DNA from: Palsa-506 sp963709075
Lineage (GTDB): Bacteria > Actinomycetota > Actinomycetes > Streptosporangiales > Streptosporangiaceae
Assembly (NCBI GenBank): GCA_963709075.1
Contig: CAVPUY010000011.1
Coordinates: 62,001-126,000 of the forward strand
DNA: 64,000 nucleotides
Direction of reading: 5' to 3'
The notes under the pieces were generated by a model. It searched no databases. It was not told where the DNA came from and saw nothing but the letters and a program-made list of their open reading frames with translations. This document shows positions 9,090 through 21,175 of the stretch, in pieces (position 1 is the stretch's first letter; every line of letters begins with the position of its first letter). The position numbers and the translations under genes were made by a program.

Positions 9090-9605
9090 CTATTTGTGAC
9101 CAGGGAACATCAGTGGCTGTCTCCGCTGACCCGGAGCCTGCGCCCGGCATGCCTCGATTTCGGTCTCGGCATCGGCGCGGCCGACCCAGGTGGCCGTCTC
9201 CACTTCCTTGCCGGGTTCCAGTGCCTTGTAAACCTCGAAGAAGTGCTGGATCTCCAGGCGGTCGAACTCGGACACGTGCTCGATGTCCCGCAGGTGAGCC
9301 ATCCGCGGATCGGTGCCGGCCACGCAGAGCACCTTGTCGTCGGCCCCCTTCTCGTCCCGCATCCGGAACATGCCGATCGCCCGGCAGTGGATCACGCAGC
9401 CAGGAAAAGTCGGCTCGTCCAGGATCACCAGCGCGTCAAGCGGATCTCCGTCGTCCGCGAGGGTGTCCTCGATGAATCCGTAGTCAGCGGGATACCGAGT
9501 CGAGGTGAACAGCATCCGGTCCAGCCTGATGCGTCCGGTTTCATGATCCATTTCGTATTTATTCCGCTGGCCTTTCGGGATCTCGATGACCACATCGAAT
9601 TCCAC
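9090..9605 (-). CDS. ppa: Inorganic pyrophosphatase
   Basis: A 171-residue soluble family I pyrophosphatase that hydrolyses PPi and drives biosynthetic reactions. The signature DDGDPLDALV gives the metal-binding aspartates, and ELxIPKGxRNKYEMD-like residues at the N-terminus (EIPKGQRNKYEMDH) complete the active site, with the ADYGFIEDT strand. It is complete and divergent from dacB, the arrangement seen around Rv3628. The C-terminus is slightly extended and Gln/Arg rich. Confidence 0.95.
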   Translation of the reverse strand: MEFDVVIEIPKGQRNKYEMDHETGRIRLDRMLFTSTRYPADYGFIEDTLADDGDPLDALVILDEPTFPGCVIHCRAIGMFRMRDEKGADDKVLCVAGTDPRMAHLRDIEHVSEFDRLEIQHFFEVYKALEPGKEVETATWVGRADAETEIEACRAQAPGQRRQPLMFPGHK

Positions 9606-9699
9606 GATTCCGCTCCCTGCACCCGTAGATGATTGACTCCGTTGCCAGGATCAGCATCTCGCGAGGGGAGAGGTCGGTGACGACGCCTGGCTCCGGCGC

Positions 9700-11108
9700 G
9701 TGGCACTGCTGACCCTCGCGCTGCTGATCGTCACCACCATGGCGGCCGGCGCCGCGGTCGCGCATCTGCTGCCTGCCCGCCTCGCCCGCTGGCAGATACC
9801 GCGGGTTGCCGGGCATCGGCTGGCCGCGGCCGGCCAGGTGCTGCCCGCGGCAGGCGGCGCGCCGGCCGATGCGGTGACGCCCGGCGGGCTGACCACCCAG
9901 CTGGCTGGCACGCTCGGCCTGCCCGCCCTCGGCCCGCACATCGCCGCGGTCGTGGCCAGCCTGTCAACAGGCCAGGTGCTGTTCGCCAGGAACGGCAGCT
10001 CGCCGTCCGCGCCGGCGTCGACCGCCAAGCTGGCGACGGCGGTGGCCGCGCTGCACGTGCTCGGCCCGGGCGCCAGGTTCAGCACGCGCGGTAGTGGCCG
10101 CCCGCGGGCGCATCGTCCTGGTCGGCGGCGGCGATCCGACGCTCGCCGCGGGCCAGCCGCCTGCGGCGGACTACCCGCAGCCGGCGACGCTCGCGGCGCT
10201 GGCCGCGCGGACGGCACGCGCACTGCACGCCGCGCACCGGCACACGGTGCGGCTCGGCTACGACGCCATCGCTGTACACCGGCCCGCTGCTCGCGCCGTC
10301 GTGGCCGCCGAGCTACCTGGCCACCGGCAATGTCAGCCCGATCACCTCGCTCGAGGTCGACCAGGGCAGGCTGACCGCTGCCGGGGCGCCGCAGGACGCC
10401 GATGACCCGGGGAATTTCCGGCCGCGCTCGCTCACCCCCGCCGCTGACGCCGCCCGCGCCTTCGGCGCCCAGCTTGCCGCCCGCGGGATCCGGGTGCGCG
10501 AGCCGGCGCGGCCCGCCGCGGCGCCGTCGGGCGGCCGTGCCATCGCCAGGGTCGCCTCGCCGCCGCTGGCGCAGATCGTGCAGTGGATGCTGATCGAGAG
10601 CAACAACGTGATCGCGGAGAACCTGGCCAGGCAGGTGGCGATCGCCGCAGGCCGCCCCGCCAGCTTCACCGGCGCCGCGGCGGCGGTGGCGGCAGCCGGC
10701 CAGCGGCTTGGTGTCCGCGGCATCCATCTGGTTGACGGCAGCGGGCTGTCGCCCGAGGACCGGATCACCCCGCGGGCCCTGGTCCAGCTGATCACGCTGG
10801 CGGCGCGCCAGGATGACCCCGGCCTGCGGCCGGCCATCACCGGGCTGCCGGTGGCTGGCTTCTCCGGGACGCTTGCCCCGGGCGGCAGCGTCTTCGGCGC
10901 GCCCGGGCCTGCCGCGCTCGGCGTGGTGCGGGCCAAGACCGGCAACCTGAACCGGGTGGCTGCGCTGGCCGGGGTGGCGTACGCCAGGAATGGCCAGCTG
11001 CTGGCCTTCGCGTTCATGGCGGACCACGTCCCGAAGAACGGACTGGGCCAGGCAGGCGGCGCGATCGACAAGCTCGCCACCGAACTCGCCGGCTGCGGCT
11101 GCCGCTGA
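9700..11108 (+). CDS. dacB: D-alanyl-D-alanine carboxypeptidase/endopeptidase, S13 family (DacB/PBP4), two frameshifts
   Basis: Trims peptidoglycan cross-links outside the membrane. An N-terminal hydrophobic stretch (LLTLALLIVTTMAAGAAVA) is the signal/anchor. The three active-site motifs are present: SxxK as STAK, SxN as SNN within IESNNVIAEN, and KTG in RAKTGNLN. The frame is broken by one extra base near 10091 and another near 10268; removing both gives 468 residues. GTG 9700 is used, but a GTG at 9677 behind GAGGGGAG has the better ribosome site and would require another indel near 9690. Situated next to ppa and the zincin gene as Rv3627c is. Confidence 0.88.
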
Positions 11109-11184
11109 CCTGCTGAGCCTGCTGCCGGAAGGCCGCCGCCCGGCGCCTGAGCCGAACGCCCGCCCGGGCACGTACGGTGGAGGG

Positions 11185-12286
11185 GTGAGCAGCGCACAGA
11201 TGATCGACTGGGATGTGGCCACCTCTACCGGCGTCCGCTGGGCCAGGCCCGGCCCGCAGGTCAGCCGGGCCGAGGCCAGGAAGGTCGTGGCCGAGCTGCG
11301 CCAGCTGGCGGCGCGCCGTGCAGGAGCCGGTGCGCGAGGTCACCGGGCTGGCCGGCCCGGCTGACGGCGGCGGCGTCGCCGTGGTGGACCGGCCCGGCTG
11401 GATCCGGGCCAACGTCGACGGGTTCCGCGTCGTCCTCGACCCGCTGGTGGAGCACCTGAAGGAGCGGGCGCCCGCGCCGCAGGGATCGGTGATCACCGCG
11501 GTCGGCTCGCGGGTCACCGGCATGCAGGCCGGGCTCATCCTCGCCTACCTGGCCGGCCGGGTGCTCGGCCAGTACGAGCTGTTCCTGCCGCCCGACCCGG
11601 ACCTGCCGGAAAGCACTGCCCCGGCCGGACGGCTGACGCTGGTCGCGCCGAACATCGTGATGGTCGAGCGGGAGCTCGGCGTCGACCCGCATGATTTCAG
11701 GCGCTGGGTCTGCCTGCACGAGGAGACCCACCGGACGCAATTCACCTCGGTCCGCTGGCTGCGCCCGTACGTGCAGCAGCAGATGACGGAGTTCCTGCTG
11801 GCCTCGGACCTGGATCCGGCGTCGATCCTGGAGCGGCTGCGCTCGGCAGCGGACGCGGTGGCCGGCGCGGTCCGCGGCGGTGACGGCGAGAGCCTGATCG
11901 AGGCGATCCAGAATCCGCGGCAGCGGCAGATCCTGGAGCGGCTGACCGCGGTGATGACGCTGGTGGAGGGACACGGCGACTACGTCATGGACGCGGTCGG
12001 CCCGGCCGTGGTGCCGTCGGTCGCCGAGATCAGGGCGCGATTCAGCGCGCGGCGCGGCAGCGCGGGCCGGCTGGAGCAGGCAATCCGCCGGATCCTCGGC
12101 ATCGACCTGAAGATGAAGCAGTACGAGCAGGGAGCGAAGTTCGTCCGCGCCGTCGTGGATCAGGCGGGCATGGCCACCTTTAACAAGGTGTGGGAATCGC
12201 CGGAGTCCCTCCCGTCCAGGGCCGAGATCGCCAGCCCCCTCAGCTGGCTTGAGCGGGTGGACGGCAGCAGCACGGCCGCGGGCTGA
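11185..12286 (+). CDS. Zincin-like metallopeptidase family (Zincin_2, Rv3626c type), one frameshift
   Basis: A predicted zinc-dependent hydrolase sometimes labelled coenzyme F420 biosynthesis-associated. The HExxH motif is HEETHRTQF, with a downstream GHGDYVMDAVGP segment typical of the family. The first 46 codons (beginning SSAQMIDWDVATSTG) are in one frame and the rest in the next, because of one extra base near 11322. Corrected length is 366 residues. GTG 11185 has GGAGG only one or two bases upstream, so the start is uncertain. It lies between dacB and tilS; the substrate is unknown. Confidence 0.85.
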
Positions 12287-12297
12287 CACCAGCGGCC

Positions 12298-13391
12298 ATG
12301 GGCCCCCATCCGGCAGTCGCGCAGGTGCGGCTCGGCGTCCGGCAGGCCCTGGCGGGCCCGCGGCCCGGCGCGCCGGCCGGGCGCCCGGCCGGCGGCCGCA
12401 GCCCGGTGATCTCGTGCTGGTGGCCTGCTCCGGCGGCGCCGATTCACTGGCGCTGGCGGCGGCGCTGGCGTTCGAGGCTCCCCGCCTCGGCCTGCGCTGC
12501 GGCGGGATCACCGTCGACCACGGCCTGCAGGCAGGCTCGGCGGACCAGGCAGCCCGGGTGATGACGACGCTGGCGGCCATGGGCCTCGATCCGGTGCAGA
12601 GCGTCCGGGTGAGCCCGGCCGGGCCAGGCGGCCCGGAGGCAGCCGCCCGGGCCGCGCGGTACGCCGCGCTTGACGATGCGGCCGCCCGCCTGGCCGCGGC
12701 CGCGGTGCTGCTCGGTCACACGCTGGACGACCAGGCCGAGACCGTGCTGCTCGGGCTGGCCCGCGGGTCGGGTGCCAGGTCGCTGGCCGGGATGCCCGTC
12801 CGGCAGGGGCGTTACCTGCGGCCGCTGCTCGGCATCCGCCGGGCTCAGACCAGCGCAGCCTGCGCGGCCGTCGGGCTGGAGCCATGGGCGGACCCGCACA
12901 ACTGTGATCCCGCGTACGCCCGGGCGCGGGTCAGGCACCAGGCGTTGCCCGCCCTGGCCGCCGCGCTCGGCCCTGGCGTCGCCGAGGCGCTCGCCCGCAC
13001 CGCCTGCCAGTTGCGGGACGACGCTGACGTGCTTGACGCGCTGGCCCAGGCCGAGTCGGCGCGGCTGCGCGGCCGGGACGGGGCGCTCGATGCGGACGGC
13101 CTCGCCGGGCTGCCTGCCGCGATCAGGACCCGGGTGCTGCACGCTGCCGCCACCGCGGCTGGCTGCCCCGCCGGGGCGCTGACCGCGCGCCATGTGGCCG
13201 TGCTTGACGCGCTGGTTACCCAGTGGCACGGCCAGCGCTGGGCGGACCTGCCCGGCGGCGTCCGCGGCCAGCGGAGGTGTGGCAAGCTGATCTTCACCGC
13301 GGGGCTGCATGCACCGGAGCCGGACGGCGCGCAGAACGCGGAGAACGCGGAGGGCGCGGGTGGACGCGAAGGACATGGGCGCCGACCTTGA
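12298..13391 (+). CDS. tilS: tRNA(Ile)-lysidine synthetase TilS, one frameshift
   Basis: Converts C34 of tRNA-Ile(CAU) to lysidine using ATP and lysine, which is essential for AUA decoding. The PP-loop SGGADSLAL follows LVLVACSG, then VDHGLQAGSADQA and GHTLDDQAETVLLGLARGSG, all hallmark TilS segments. The start MGPHPAVAQVRLGVRQAL at ATG 12298 is in a different frame from the PP-loop; a missing base between about 12345 and 12395 explains it and gives 364 residues. The stop overlaps the start of hpt, as in many actinomycetes. Confidence 0.9.
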
Positions 13392-13931
13392 GGACGTGCT
13401 GATCACCCCCGAGCGGCTGCAGGCCCGGGTACGGGAACTGGCAGCGCAGGTCGACGCCGATTACGCCGGCCGCGAGCTGCTGCTTGTCGGGGTGCTGAAG
13501 GGCGCCGTCATGGTGATGGCCGACCTGGCGCGGGCCATGCACCTGCCGGTGCAGATGGACTGGATGGCGGTGTCGTCCTACGGCTCGGGCACCAAGTCAT
13601 CCGGGGTGGTCCGGATACTCAAGGACCTCGACTCGGACATCACCGGCCGGCACGTGCTGGTCGTCGAGGACATCGTCGACTCCGGGCTGACCCTGTCCTG
13701 GCTGGTCGGCAACCTGCGGTCGCGTGCGCCCGCGTCCCTGCAGGTCCTGTGTCATGCTCCGCAAGCCGGCCGCGCTGCAGATGGACGTGGAGGTCGGCTA
13801 CGCAGGGTTTGATATCGACAACGCGTTCGTCGATCGGCTACGGCCTCGACTATGCCGAGCGGTACCGCAACCTCCCGTTCATCGGGACGCTCGCACCGCA
13901 CGTCTACGGCGGGGAACACTTCCCGCGATGA
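13360..13931 (+). CDS. hpt: Hypoxanthine-guanine phosphoribosyltransferase, two frameshifts
   Basis: Purine salvage enzyme that joins hypoxanthine or guanine to PRPP. The PRPP-binding loop VVEDIVDSGLTL is intact, with LVGVLKGAVMVMADL and SSYGSGTKSSG upstream. Extra bases near 13748 and 13833 put the C-terminal parts (VMLRKPAALQMDVEVGYAGF, then IGYGLDYAERYRNLPFIG) into successive frames. Removing both restores 189 residues, the usual size. GTG 13360 lies inside the end of tilS; ATG 13375 is an alternative. Upstream of ftsH, the standard tilS-hpt-ftsH order. Confidence 0.9.
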
Positions 13932-14164
13932 AATACGTTTAGTGGGGAGAGGCCTGCCCGGGGCGACGGCGACGCGCATCGGACGGCGCCTCTTGCGTAC
14001 CGGCGACGGCCGGTCCGGTGTACCTTCAAATATCCCTGCGCATCAGCCGGGAAGACAAGGAAGCCGCGCGTGGTCACTGGGACGCATGGCACTCCCGCCG
14101 GGGGTCGGCGGGAAATCACGCTCGTCAGGAGGGACCGGCCCCGAAGCAGCGGGGTCGTTCGTCG

Positions 14165-16254
<2,090 letters not shown>

Positions 16255-16258
<4 letters not shown>

Positions 16259-16839
16259 GCGGCGGGGTCGACCTCCCGCGCATCGAGCGCGCGGTACGGG
16301 AGATCCTGCTGGCGATCGGCGAGGACCCGGAGCGGGATGGCCTGCGCGACACCCCGGCCCGGGTCGCGCGCGCCTATGCGGAACAGTTCTCCGGTCTCGG
16401 GCAGCGCCCGGAGAGCGTGCTGACCACGGTCTTCGACGCCGGCCACGACGAGATGGTGCTGGTCAGGGATATCGAGGTGTATGCCACCTGCGAGCATCAT
16501 CTGACCCCGTTCTTCGGCGTCGCGCACGTCGGCTACATCCCGAACGAGAAGGGGCAGCTCACCGGGCTCTCCAAGCTGGCCAGGCTGGTGGACCTCTATG
16601 CCCGGCGGCCGCAGGTCCAGGAACGCATGACCAGCCAGATCGCGGACGGCCTGATGAGGGTGCTGGAGCCGAGCGGCGTGATCGTCGTGATCGAGGCCGA
16701 GCACCTCTGCATGGCCATGCGGGGAGTACGCAAGCCCGGCGCGAAGACCGTCACATCGGCGGTCCGCGGCAGCTTCAGGGACAACGAGAGCACGCGGTCG
16801 GAAGCGATGAGCCTGCTCGTCGGCCGCCGGGCGGGCTGA
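16255..16839 (+). CDS. folE: GTP cyclohydrolase I
   Basis: First committed step of folate synthesis: GTP to dihydroneopterin triphosphate. Signatures are CEHHLTPFFG (zinc Cys and catalytic His), GLSKLARLVD and HLCMAMRGVRKPGA. The protein is 194 residues. The start is a TTG that overlaps the ftsH stop (TTGA), a rare start codon but the only in-frame one that keeps the N-terminal helix. It opens the folate cluster, separated from folP by the DUF2156 gene. Confidence 0.95.
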
Positions 16840-16840
16840 C

Positions 16841-16893
16841 CCGTTCCCGGCTTATCCGTTCCCGGCTTATCCGTTCCCCGCCGCCGGGAACGG
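16841..16893 (+). repeat. 15-bp direct repeats ending in a hairpin after folE
   Basis: The unit CCGTTCCCGGCTTAT occurs at 16841-16855 and 16856-16870, then CCGTTCCC again at 16871-16878. GGGAACGG at 16886-16893 is complementary to all three CCGTTCCC copies, so alternative hairpins are possible. There is no U-tract. It may act as a weak folE terminator. Confidence 0.6.
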
Positions 16894-16956
16894 GCCTCAG
16901 CTGGCATTGCGGTGTTTGGCCGCGCCGGAACCCGGCGATGACTACGCTGATGCCCC

Positions 16957-18831
16957 GTGATCAGGGGCTTGACCAACTTGTCCGAGATGACTGAACGCAG
17001 CGGGCCAGGCCCGGCCGCGCCCGCGTCCGTCGGCGGAGCGCGGCCAGCCGCCGCTCGGCAGTTCGCGGCGCGTCCGCCGGACCGCCGGCATCAGCGGCGG
17101 TGGGTGCCGGTCGCGGCCGGCTGGCTGGCGCTGCTGATCGGCCTGGCCGATGTCATCCAGGGCGCGGTGCCTGGGCTGTACGCCCACTACCCGCTGCACC
17201 GGATCGGCGACCTGGCGCCCGGCACGCTGACCAACCTGACCCGTACCGCCGACGTGATCACCGGCCTGCTGCTGCTGATGCTGTCGCACGGGCTGCGCAG
17301 GCGGAAGCGCCGGGCCTGCCGGGCGGTGATCCTGTTGCTCGGCGCAAGCGTCGTGATCCACCTGGTGCACTACCCGCACATCGGCCGGGCCGTGGTGACG
17401 GCCGCGCTGCTCGCCGTCCTGGTCTGGTACCGGCGCGAGTTCTACGCGGTCGGTGATCCGCGCACCAGGTGGCGGGCGCTTGCCGTGCTCGGCGGGCTGA
17501 TACTAGCCGACATCGCGATCGGGCTCAGCTTCATCACGCTGACCAGGGGACTCAAGTCCGATTACCCGTTTGTCCAGCGAGCCCAGTCCGTCATCTACGA
17601 GCTGCTCGGGTTCTCCGGCCCGGTCCAGTTCGGGCCCGAGGGCCATGGCGACCTCTTCGGCCTGCTGACCAGCGCGCTCGGCCTCTTCACGCTGATCGCC
17701 ACCGCCTATATGTTCCTCCGGCCCGCCGAGCCCGCCGGGCGGCTGAGCACCAAGGACGCGGCCAGGATCAGGGACCTGCTCGACCGGTACGGGGAGCAGG
17801 ACTCGCTTGGCTACTTCACCCTCCGCGATGACAAGAGCATCGTCTGGTCACCGACCGGCAAATCGTGCATCGGTTACCGGGTGCTGTCCGGGGTAATGCT
17901 GGCCGCCGGGGATCCGATCGGCGATCCGGAGGCGTGGCCGGGCGCCATCCATGCTTTTCTCGATGAGGCGGCCCGGCACGCCTGGGTCCCTGCCGTGGTC
18001 GGCTGCGGCGAGCTCGGCGCGGAGATCTGGTGCCGCGAAGGCGACCTGACCGCGCTCGAGCTCGGCGATGAGGCGATCGTCGACGTGGCCGGCTTCTCGC
18101 TGCAGGGCCGGGCCATGCGCAACGTCCGGCAGATGGTGACCAGGGTCTGCAAGCAGGGCTATGTCGCCGAGTTCCACCGCACCGGTGACCTGACCCGCGA
18201 TCAGATCGACAACCTGATCAGGCAGGCAGATTCCTGGCGCGGCAGCCCGACCGAGCGGGGCTTCTCGATGGCGCTCGGCCGGGTCGGCGCCGCCGGTGAC
18301 GAACGGTGCGTGATCGCGACGGCCACCGAGAACGGCGTGCTGCGGGCGATCCTGCATTTCGTGCCGTGGGGATCCGACGGGCTGTCGCTAGACCTGATGC
18401 GCCGCGACCGGGCGGCGCAGCCCGGCCTGAACGACTTCCTGATCGTCGAGACGATCAAGCACGCGCCAGAATTCGGGGTCAAGCGCATCTCGCTGAACTT
18501 CGCCGCCTTCCGGTCCGCCCTCGAGCGCGGCGAGCGGATCGGCGCCGGGCCGGTCATCCGTGCCTGGCGCCGGATCCTGCTGTTCATGTCCCGGTGGTTC
18601 CAGATCGAGTCGCTGTACAAGTTCAACGCCAAGTTCTGCCCCGACTGGGTACCCAGGTTCATGGTCTTCCCGAGCACCAGGGATACCCCGCGGATCGGCC
18701 TGGCGGCGCTCGAGGCGGAGGCCTTCCTGGTCTGGCCGAGCGTGGAGATACGGCGGCTGGCACGCAAGCTCGGCGTGCGGCGGCCGGGCCGGCCGCGCAG
18801 CGGCGGGCCGCGGTCACGGCCGGCCGCCTAG
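16957..18831 (+). CDS. Membrane protein with phosphatidylglycerol lysyltransferase-type DUF2156 domain
   Basis: About six N-terminal hydrophobic segments (residues 45-260) lead into a cytosolic DUF2156/MprF C-terminal domain with GYRVLSGVMLAAGDPIG, NVRQMVTRV and LNFAAFRSALERGE. MprF-like domains transfer an amino acid from aminoacyl-tRNA to phosphatidylglycerol, giving resistance to cationic peptides. In mycobacterial LysX such a domain is fused to a lysyl-tRNA synthetase; here it is separate, although lysS lies 5 kb downstream. GTG 16957 is the first start; ATG 16987 is possible. The transferred amino acid cannot be deduced. Confidence 0.85.
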   Translation: MIRGLTNLSEMTERSGPGPAAPASVGGARPAAARQFAARPPDRRHQRRWVPVAAGWLALLIGLADVIQGAVPGLYAHYPLHRIGDLAPGTLTNLTRTADVITGLLLLMLSHGLRRRKRRACRAVILLLGASVVIHLVHYPHIGRAVVTAALLAVLVWYRREFYAVGDPRTRWRALAVLGGLILADIAIGLSFITLTRGLKSDYPFVQRAQSVIYELLGFSGPVQFGPEGHGDLFGLLTSALGLFTLIATAYMFLRPAEPAGRLSTKDAARIRDLLDRYGEQDSLGYFTLRDDKSIVWSPTGKSCIGYRVLSGVMLAAGDPIGDPEAWPGAIHAFLDEAARHAWVPAVVGCGELGAEIWCREGDLTALELGDEAIVDVAGFSLQGRAMRNVRQMVTRVCKQGYVAEFHRTGDLTRDQIDNLIRQADSWRGSPTERGFSMALGRVGAAGDERCVIATATENGVLRAILHFVPWGSDGLSLDLMRRDRAAQPGLNDFLIVETIKHAPEFGVKRISLNFAAFRSALERGERIGAGPVIRAWRRILLFMSRWFQIESLYKFNAKFCPDWVPRFMVFPSTRDTPRIGLAALEAEAFLVWPSVEIRRLARKLGVRRPGRPRSGGPRSRPAA

Positions 18832-18834
18832 CCC

Positions 18835-19718
18835 GTGGATTGGCCGGCGGTGCCCGGGCTGCCCGCCCCGGGCAGGTGCCTGGTGATGGGCGTGGTCAAC
18901 GTGACCCCGGACTCCTTCTCTGACGGCGGCGAGTACCTGGCGCCCGGCGCGGCGATCTCCCGCGGCCTGCAGCTCGCCGCCGAAGGCGCGGACATCATCG
19001 ACGTCGGCGGCGAATCGACCAGGCCGGGAGCGGACCGGGTAACGGCCGCCGAGGAGCTGCGCCGGGTCGGCCCGGTCGTCTCCGAGCTTGCCGCCGCCGG
19101 GCTGACGGTCAGCATCGACACGATGCGCGCCGCGGTGGCGGAACTGGCGCTCGGTGCCGGGGCGAAGCTGGTGAACGACGTCAGCGGCGGCCTCGCCGAT
19201 CCCGGCATGTACCGGACGGTCGGCGCGGCCGGCGTGGCATACGTCGTGATGCACTGGCGCGGGCACAGCCGCGGTATGCAGGAGCGGGCCCGCTACGGTG
19301 ACGTGGTGCGGGAGGTCGGCGGTGAGTTGCGCGAGCGCGTGGACGCGGCAGCCGGCCAGGGCGTCGACCCGTCGCTCATCGTGCTCGACCCGGGGATTGG
19401 CTTCGCCAAGCTCGCCGAGCACAACTGGGCGCTGCTGACCCGGCTGCCGGAAATCGCCAGGCTCGGCGGCAGCGGGCCGCCGTTCCCTGTCCTCGTCGGC
19501 GCATCAAGGAAGAGCTTCATCGGCCGCCTGCTCGCCGCTGATGACGGCACGCCGCGGCCGTTCGCCGGCGCCGACGACGCGACGATCGCGCTGACCGCGC
19601 TGGCTGCCGCGGCCGGCGCCTGGTGCGTGCGGGTACATGCCGTCACCGGCAATGCAGACGCGGTCCGGGTGGCCGCGCGCTGGCGGGCGGCCGGCCCGGC
19701 GGAGGCGAGCCCCGGTGA
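18835..19718 (+). CDS. folP: Dihydropteroate synthase, frameshift near the 3' end
   Basis: Condenses p-aminobenzoate with the dihydropterin pyrophosphate; target of sulfonamides. Hallmarks are MGVVNVTPDSFSDGG, DVGGESTRPGA, SIDTMRAAVAE, VNDVSGG and VGASRKSFIGRLL. The frame does not stop at the end of FolP but runs on across folB, out of frame, into folK. A missing base near 19640-19700 would instead give the end EPR-TGA at 19716-19718, overlapping the folB GTG, and a 294-residue protein. GTG 18835 is the start. Confidence 0.92.
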
Positions 19719-20080
19719 CCATGGACCGGATTGCGCTGCGCGGCCTGCGGGCCCGCGGCCGGCACGGCGTCTTCGGCCACGAGCGCCGCGACGGGCAGGA
19801 GTTCGTCATCGACGCTGTGCTCTGGACCGATACCAGGGCCGCCGCCGCGGCCGACGAACTGGCCGCCACCGTCGACTACGGCTCGCTGGCCGACCGGCTG
19901 GTCGCCATCGTGGCCGGCCAGCCGGTCCGGCTGATCGAGACGCTGGCCAGCCGCCTGGCGGCCGCATGCCTGGCCGACCGCGGCGTCGCGGAGGTGGAGA
20001 TCACGGTGCACAAGCCGCAGGCCCCGCTCCCGCACCCGTTCGACGATGTGGCCGTGACGATCCGCCGGAGCCGCCGGTGA
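19715..20080 (+). CDS. folB: Dihydroneopterin aldolase
   Basis: A 121-residue enzyme that cleaves dihydroneopterin to the 6-hydroxymethyl pterin. It begins TMDRIALRGLRARGRHGVFGHE, with the family GxxxHGVxxxER segment, followed by ATVDYGSLADRL and VEITVHKPQAP. GTG 19715 is used with GGAGG at 19701-19705 nine bases upstream; ATG 19721 is an alternative. Its TGA overlaps the folK GTG by four bases. Confidence 0.94.
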   Translation: MTMDRIALRGLRARGRHGVFGHERRDGQEFVIDAVLWTDTRAAAAADELAATVDYGSLADRLVAIVAGQPVRLIETLASRLAAACLADRGVAEVEITVHKPQAPLPHPFDDVAVTIRRSRR

Positions 20081-20604
20081 CCCGGCTCACCGGGCAGCAG
20101 CCGCCGGTCCGCGTGGTGCTCGGGCTCGGCAGCAACCTCGGTGACCGGCTGGCGAACCTGCAGGCCGCGGTGGACGCGCTGTGCCGCGGGCCGGGGCTCG
20201 GCTTCGTTGCGGTGTCCCCGGTGTATGAGACCGCCCCAGTGGGCGGGCCCAGCCAGCCGGACTTCCTGAACGCCGTGCTGCTCGCCGCGGCCGCGCTGCC
20301 GGCCAGCGCCGTGCTCGACCGCGCCCACGCCGCGGAGGCAGCCAGCCACCGGGTCCGCGGCGCGCGCTGGGGGCCGCGCACCCTGGATATCGACATCATC
20401 AGCTACGACGACGTGACCAGCGATGACCCGGCGCTTACGCTGCCGCACCCGCGGGCGCACGAGCGGTCCTTCGTGCTCGTGCCGTGGCATGACGTGGAAC
20501 CAGGTGCCAGGATCCCCGGCCGCGGGCCGGTCGCCGGCCTGGTGGCCGCCGGGCCCGCCGACGGCCTGCGCCGGGTGCCCGCCCGGCTGCGGCCGCCGCC
20601 ATGA
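20077..20604 (+). CDS. folK: 2-amino-4-hydroxy-6-hydroxymethyldihydropteridine pyrophosphokinase
   Basis: Transfers pyrophosphate from ATP to the hydroxymethyl pterin, feeding FolP. HPPK motifs are LGLGSNLGDRLANL, PVYETAPVGGPSQPDFLNAV and RWGPRTLDIDII. A Pro/Arg-rich C-terminal tail follows LPHPRAHERSFVLVPW. The start is GTG 20077, coupled to folB. The frame is the same as that of folP, so the two appear as one long reading frame in this sequence. Confidence 0.94.
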   Translation: MTRLTGQQPPVRVVLGLGSNLGDRLANLQAAVDALCRGPGLGFVAVSPVYETAPVGGPSQPDFLNAVLLAAAALPASAVLDRAHAAEAASHRVRGARWGPRTLDIDIISYDDVTSDDPALTLPHPRAHERSFVLVPWHDVEPGARIPGRGPVAGLVAAGPADGLRRVPARLRPPP

Positions 20605-20641
20605 CCGGGCACTGCCCGCCACCGCGCCCGGCGGTGCGCTG

Positions 20642-21097
20642 GTGACCCCGATCAGGCCATGGCCGCTGGCCGTCCTGGCCGTCTGCTGCGCCGCGCTCGG
20701 CTGGCTGGTGATCCGGCTGACCTACGCGTCCTTCCCGCCGCTGCCATGGACCGCCGTGCCCGCCCTGCTGCTGCTCGCGGTGGCCGACGCGTGGAGCGGG
20801 CGGAACGTGCGCGCGCGGATCGAGGCCAGGCCGGGCGCGAAGCCGCTGGTGCCGATCGCCGTGGCCAGGCTGGCCGTGCTGGCGAAGGCCAGCGCCCTGG
20901 TCGCGGCGATCTTCGGCGGGCTTTCCGTCGGCTTTGTCAGCTACCTGGGCGGGCTGCTGGACAAGCCCGCGCCACGGACGGACGCGATCACGGCGGCCAG
21001 CACGCTGTTCGCCGCGCTCGTCCTGACCGCGGCGGCGCTCTACCTCGAACGCTGCTGCCGGGCACCCGACCCGCCGGACGACCCCGACGAGGAGTAG
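20642..21097 (+). CDS. DUF3180 membrane protein
   Basis: A 151-residue integral membrane protein with helices at about residues 8-24, 33-50, 77-98 and 115-132. The segment RPGAKPLVPIAVARLAVLAKASAL is the DUF3180 core, and this family regularly follows folK in actinomycetes. GTG 20642 is the likely start; an ATG at 20601 that overlaps the folK stop opens only 14 codons and ends on the same GTGA. Function unknown. Confidence 0.83.
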   Translation: MTPIRPWPLAVLAVCCAALGWLVIRLTYASFPPLPWTAVPALLLLAVADAWSGRNVRARIEARPGAKPLVPIAVARLAVLAKASALVAAIFGGLSVGFVSYLGGLLDKPAPRTDAITAASTLFAALVLTAAALYLERCCRAPDPPDDPDEE

Positions 21098-21175
21098 CCA
21101 GCTGACCGCGGTGGCCGGCCCTGGCCGCGGATATGCTGATCCTCGCCGTCCGGTACCGGCGAGGACTGGAACGAG

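Noticed and set aside
18835..20604. A 589-residue folate fusion protein
   Set aside because: Its middle third is folB read out of frame and lacks fold character; a missing base restores three separate coupled genes.
20601..20645. 14-codon leader frame between folK and DUF3180
   Set aside because: It overlaps the folK stop by ATGA but may be only an indel artefact; no attenuator structure or conserved peptide seen.
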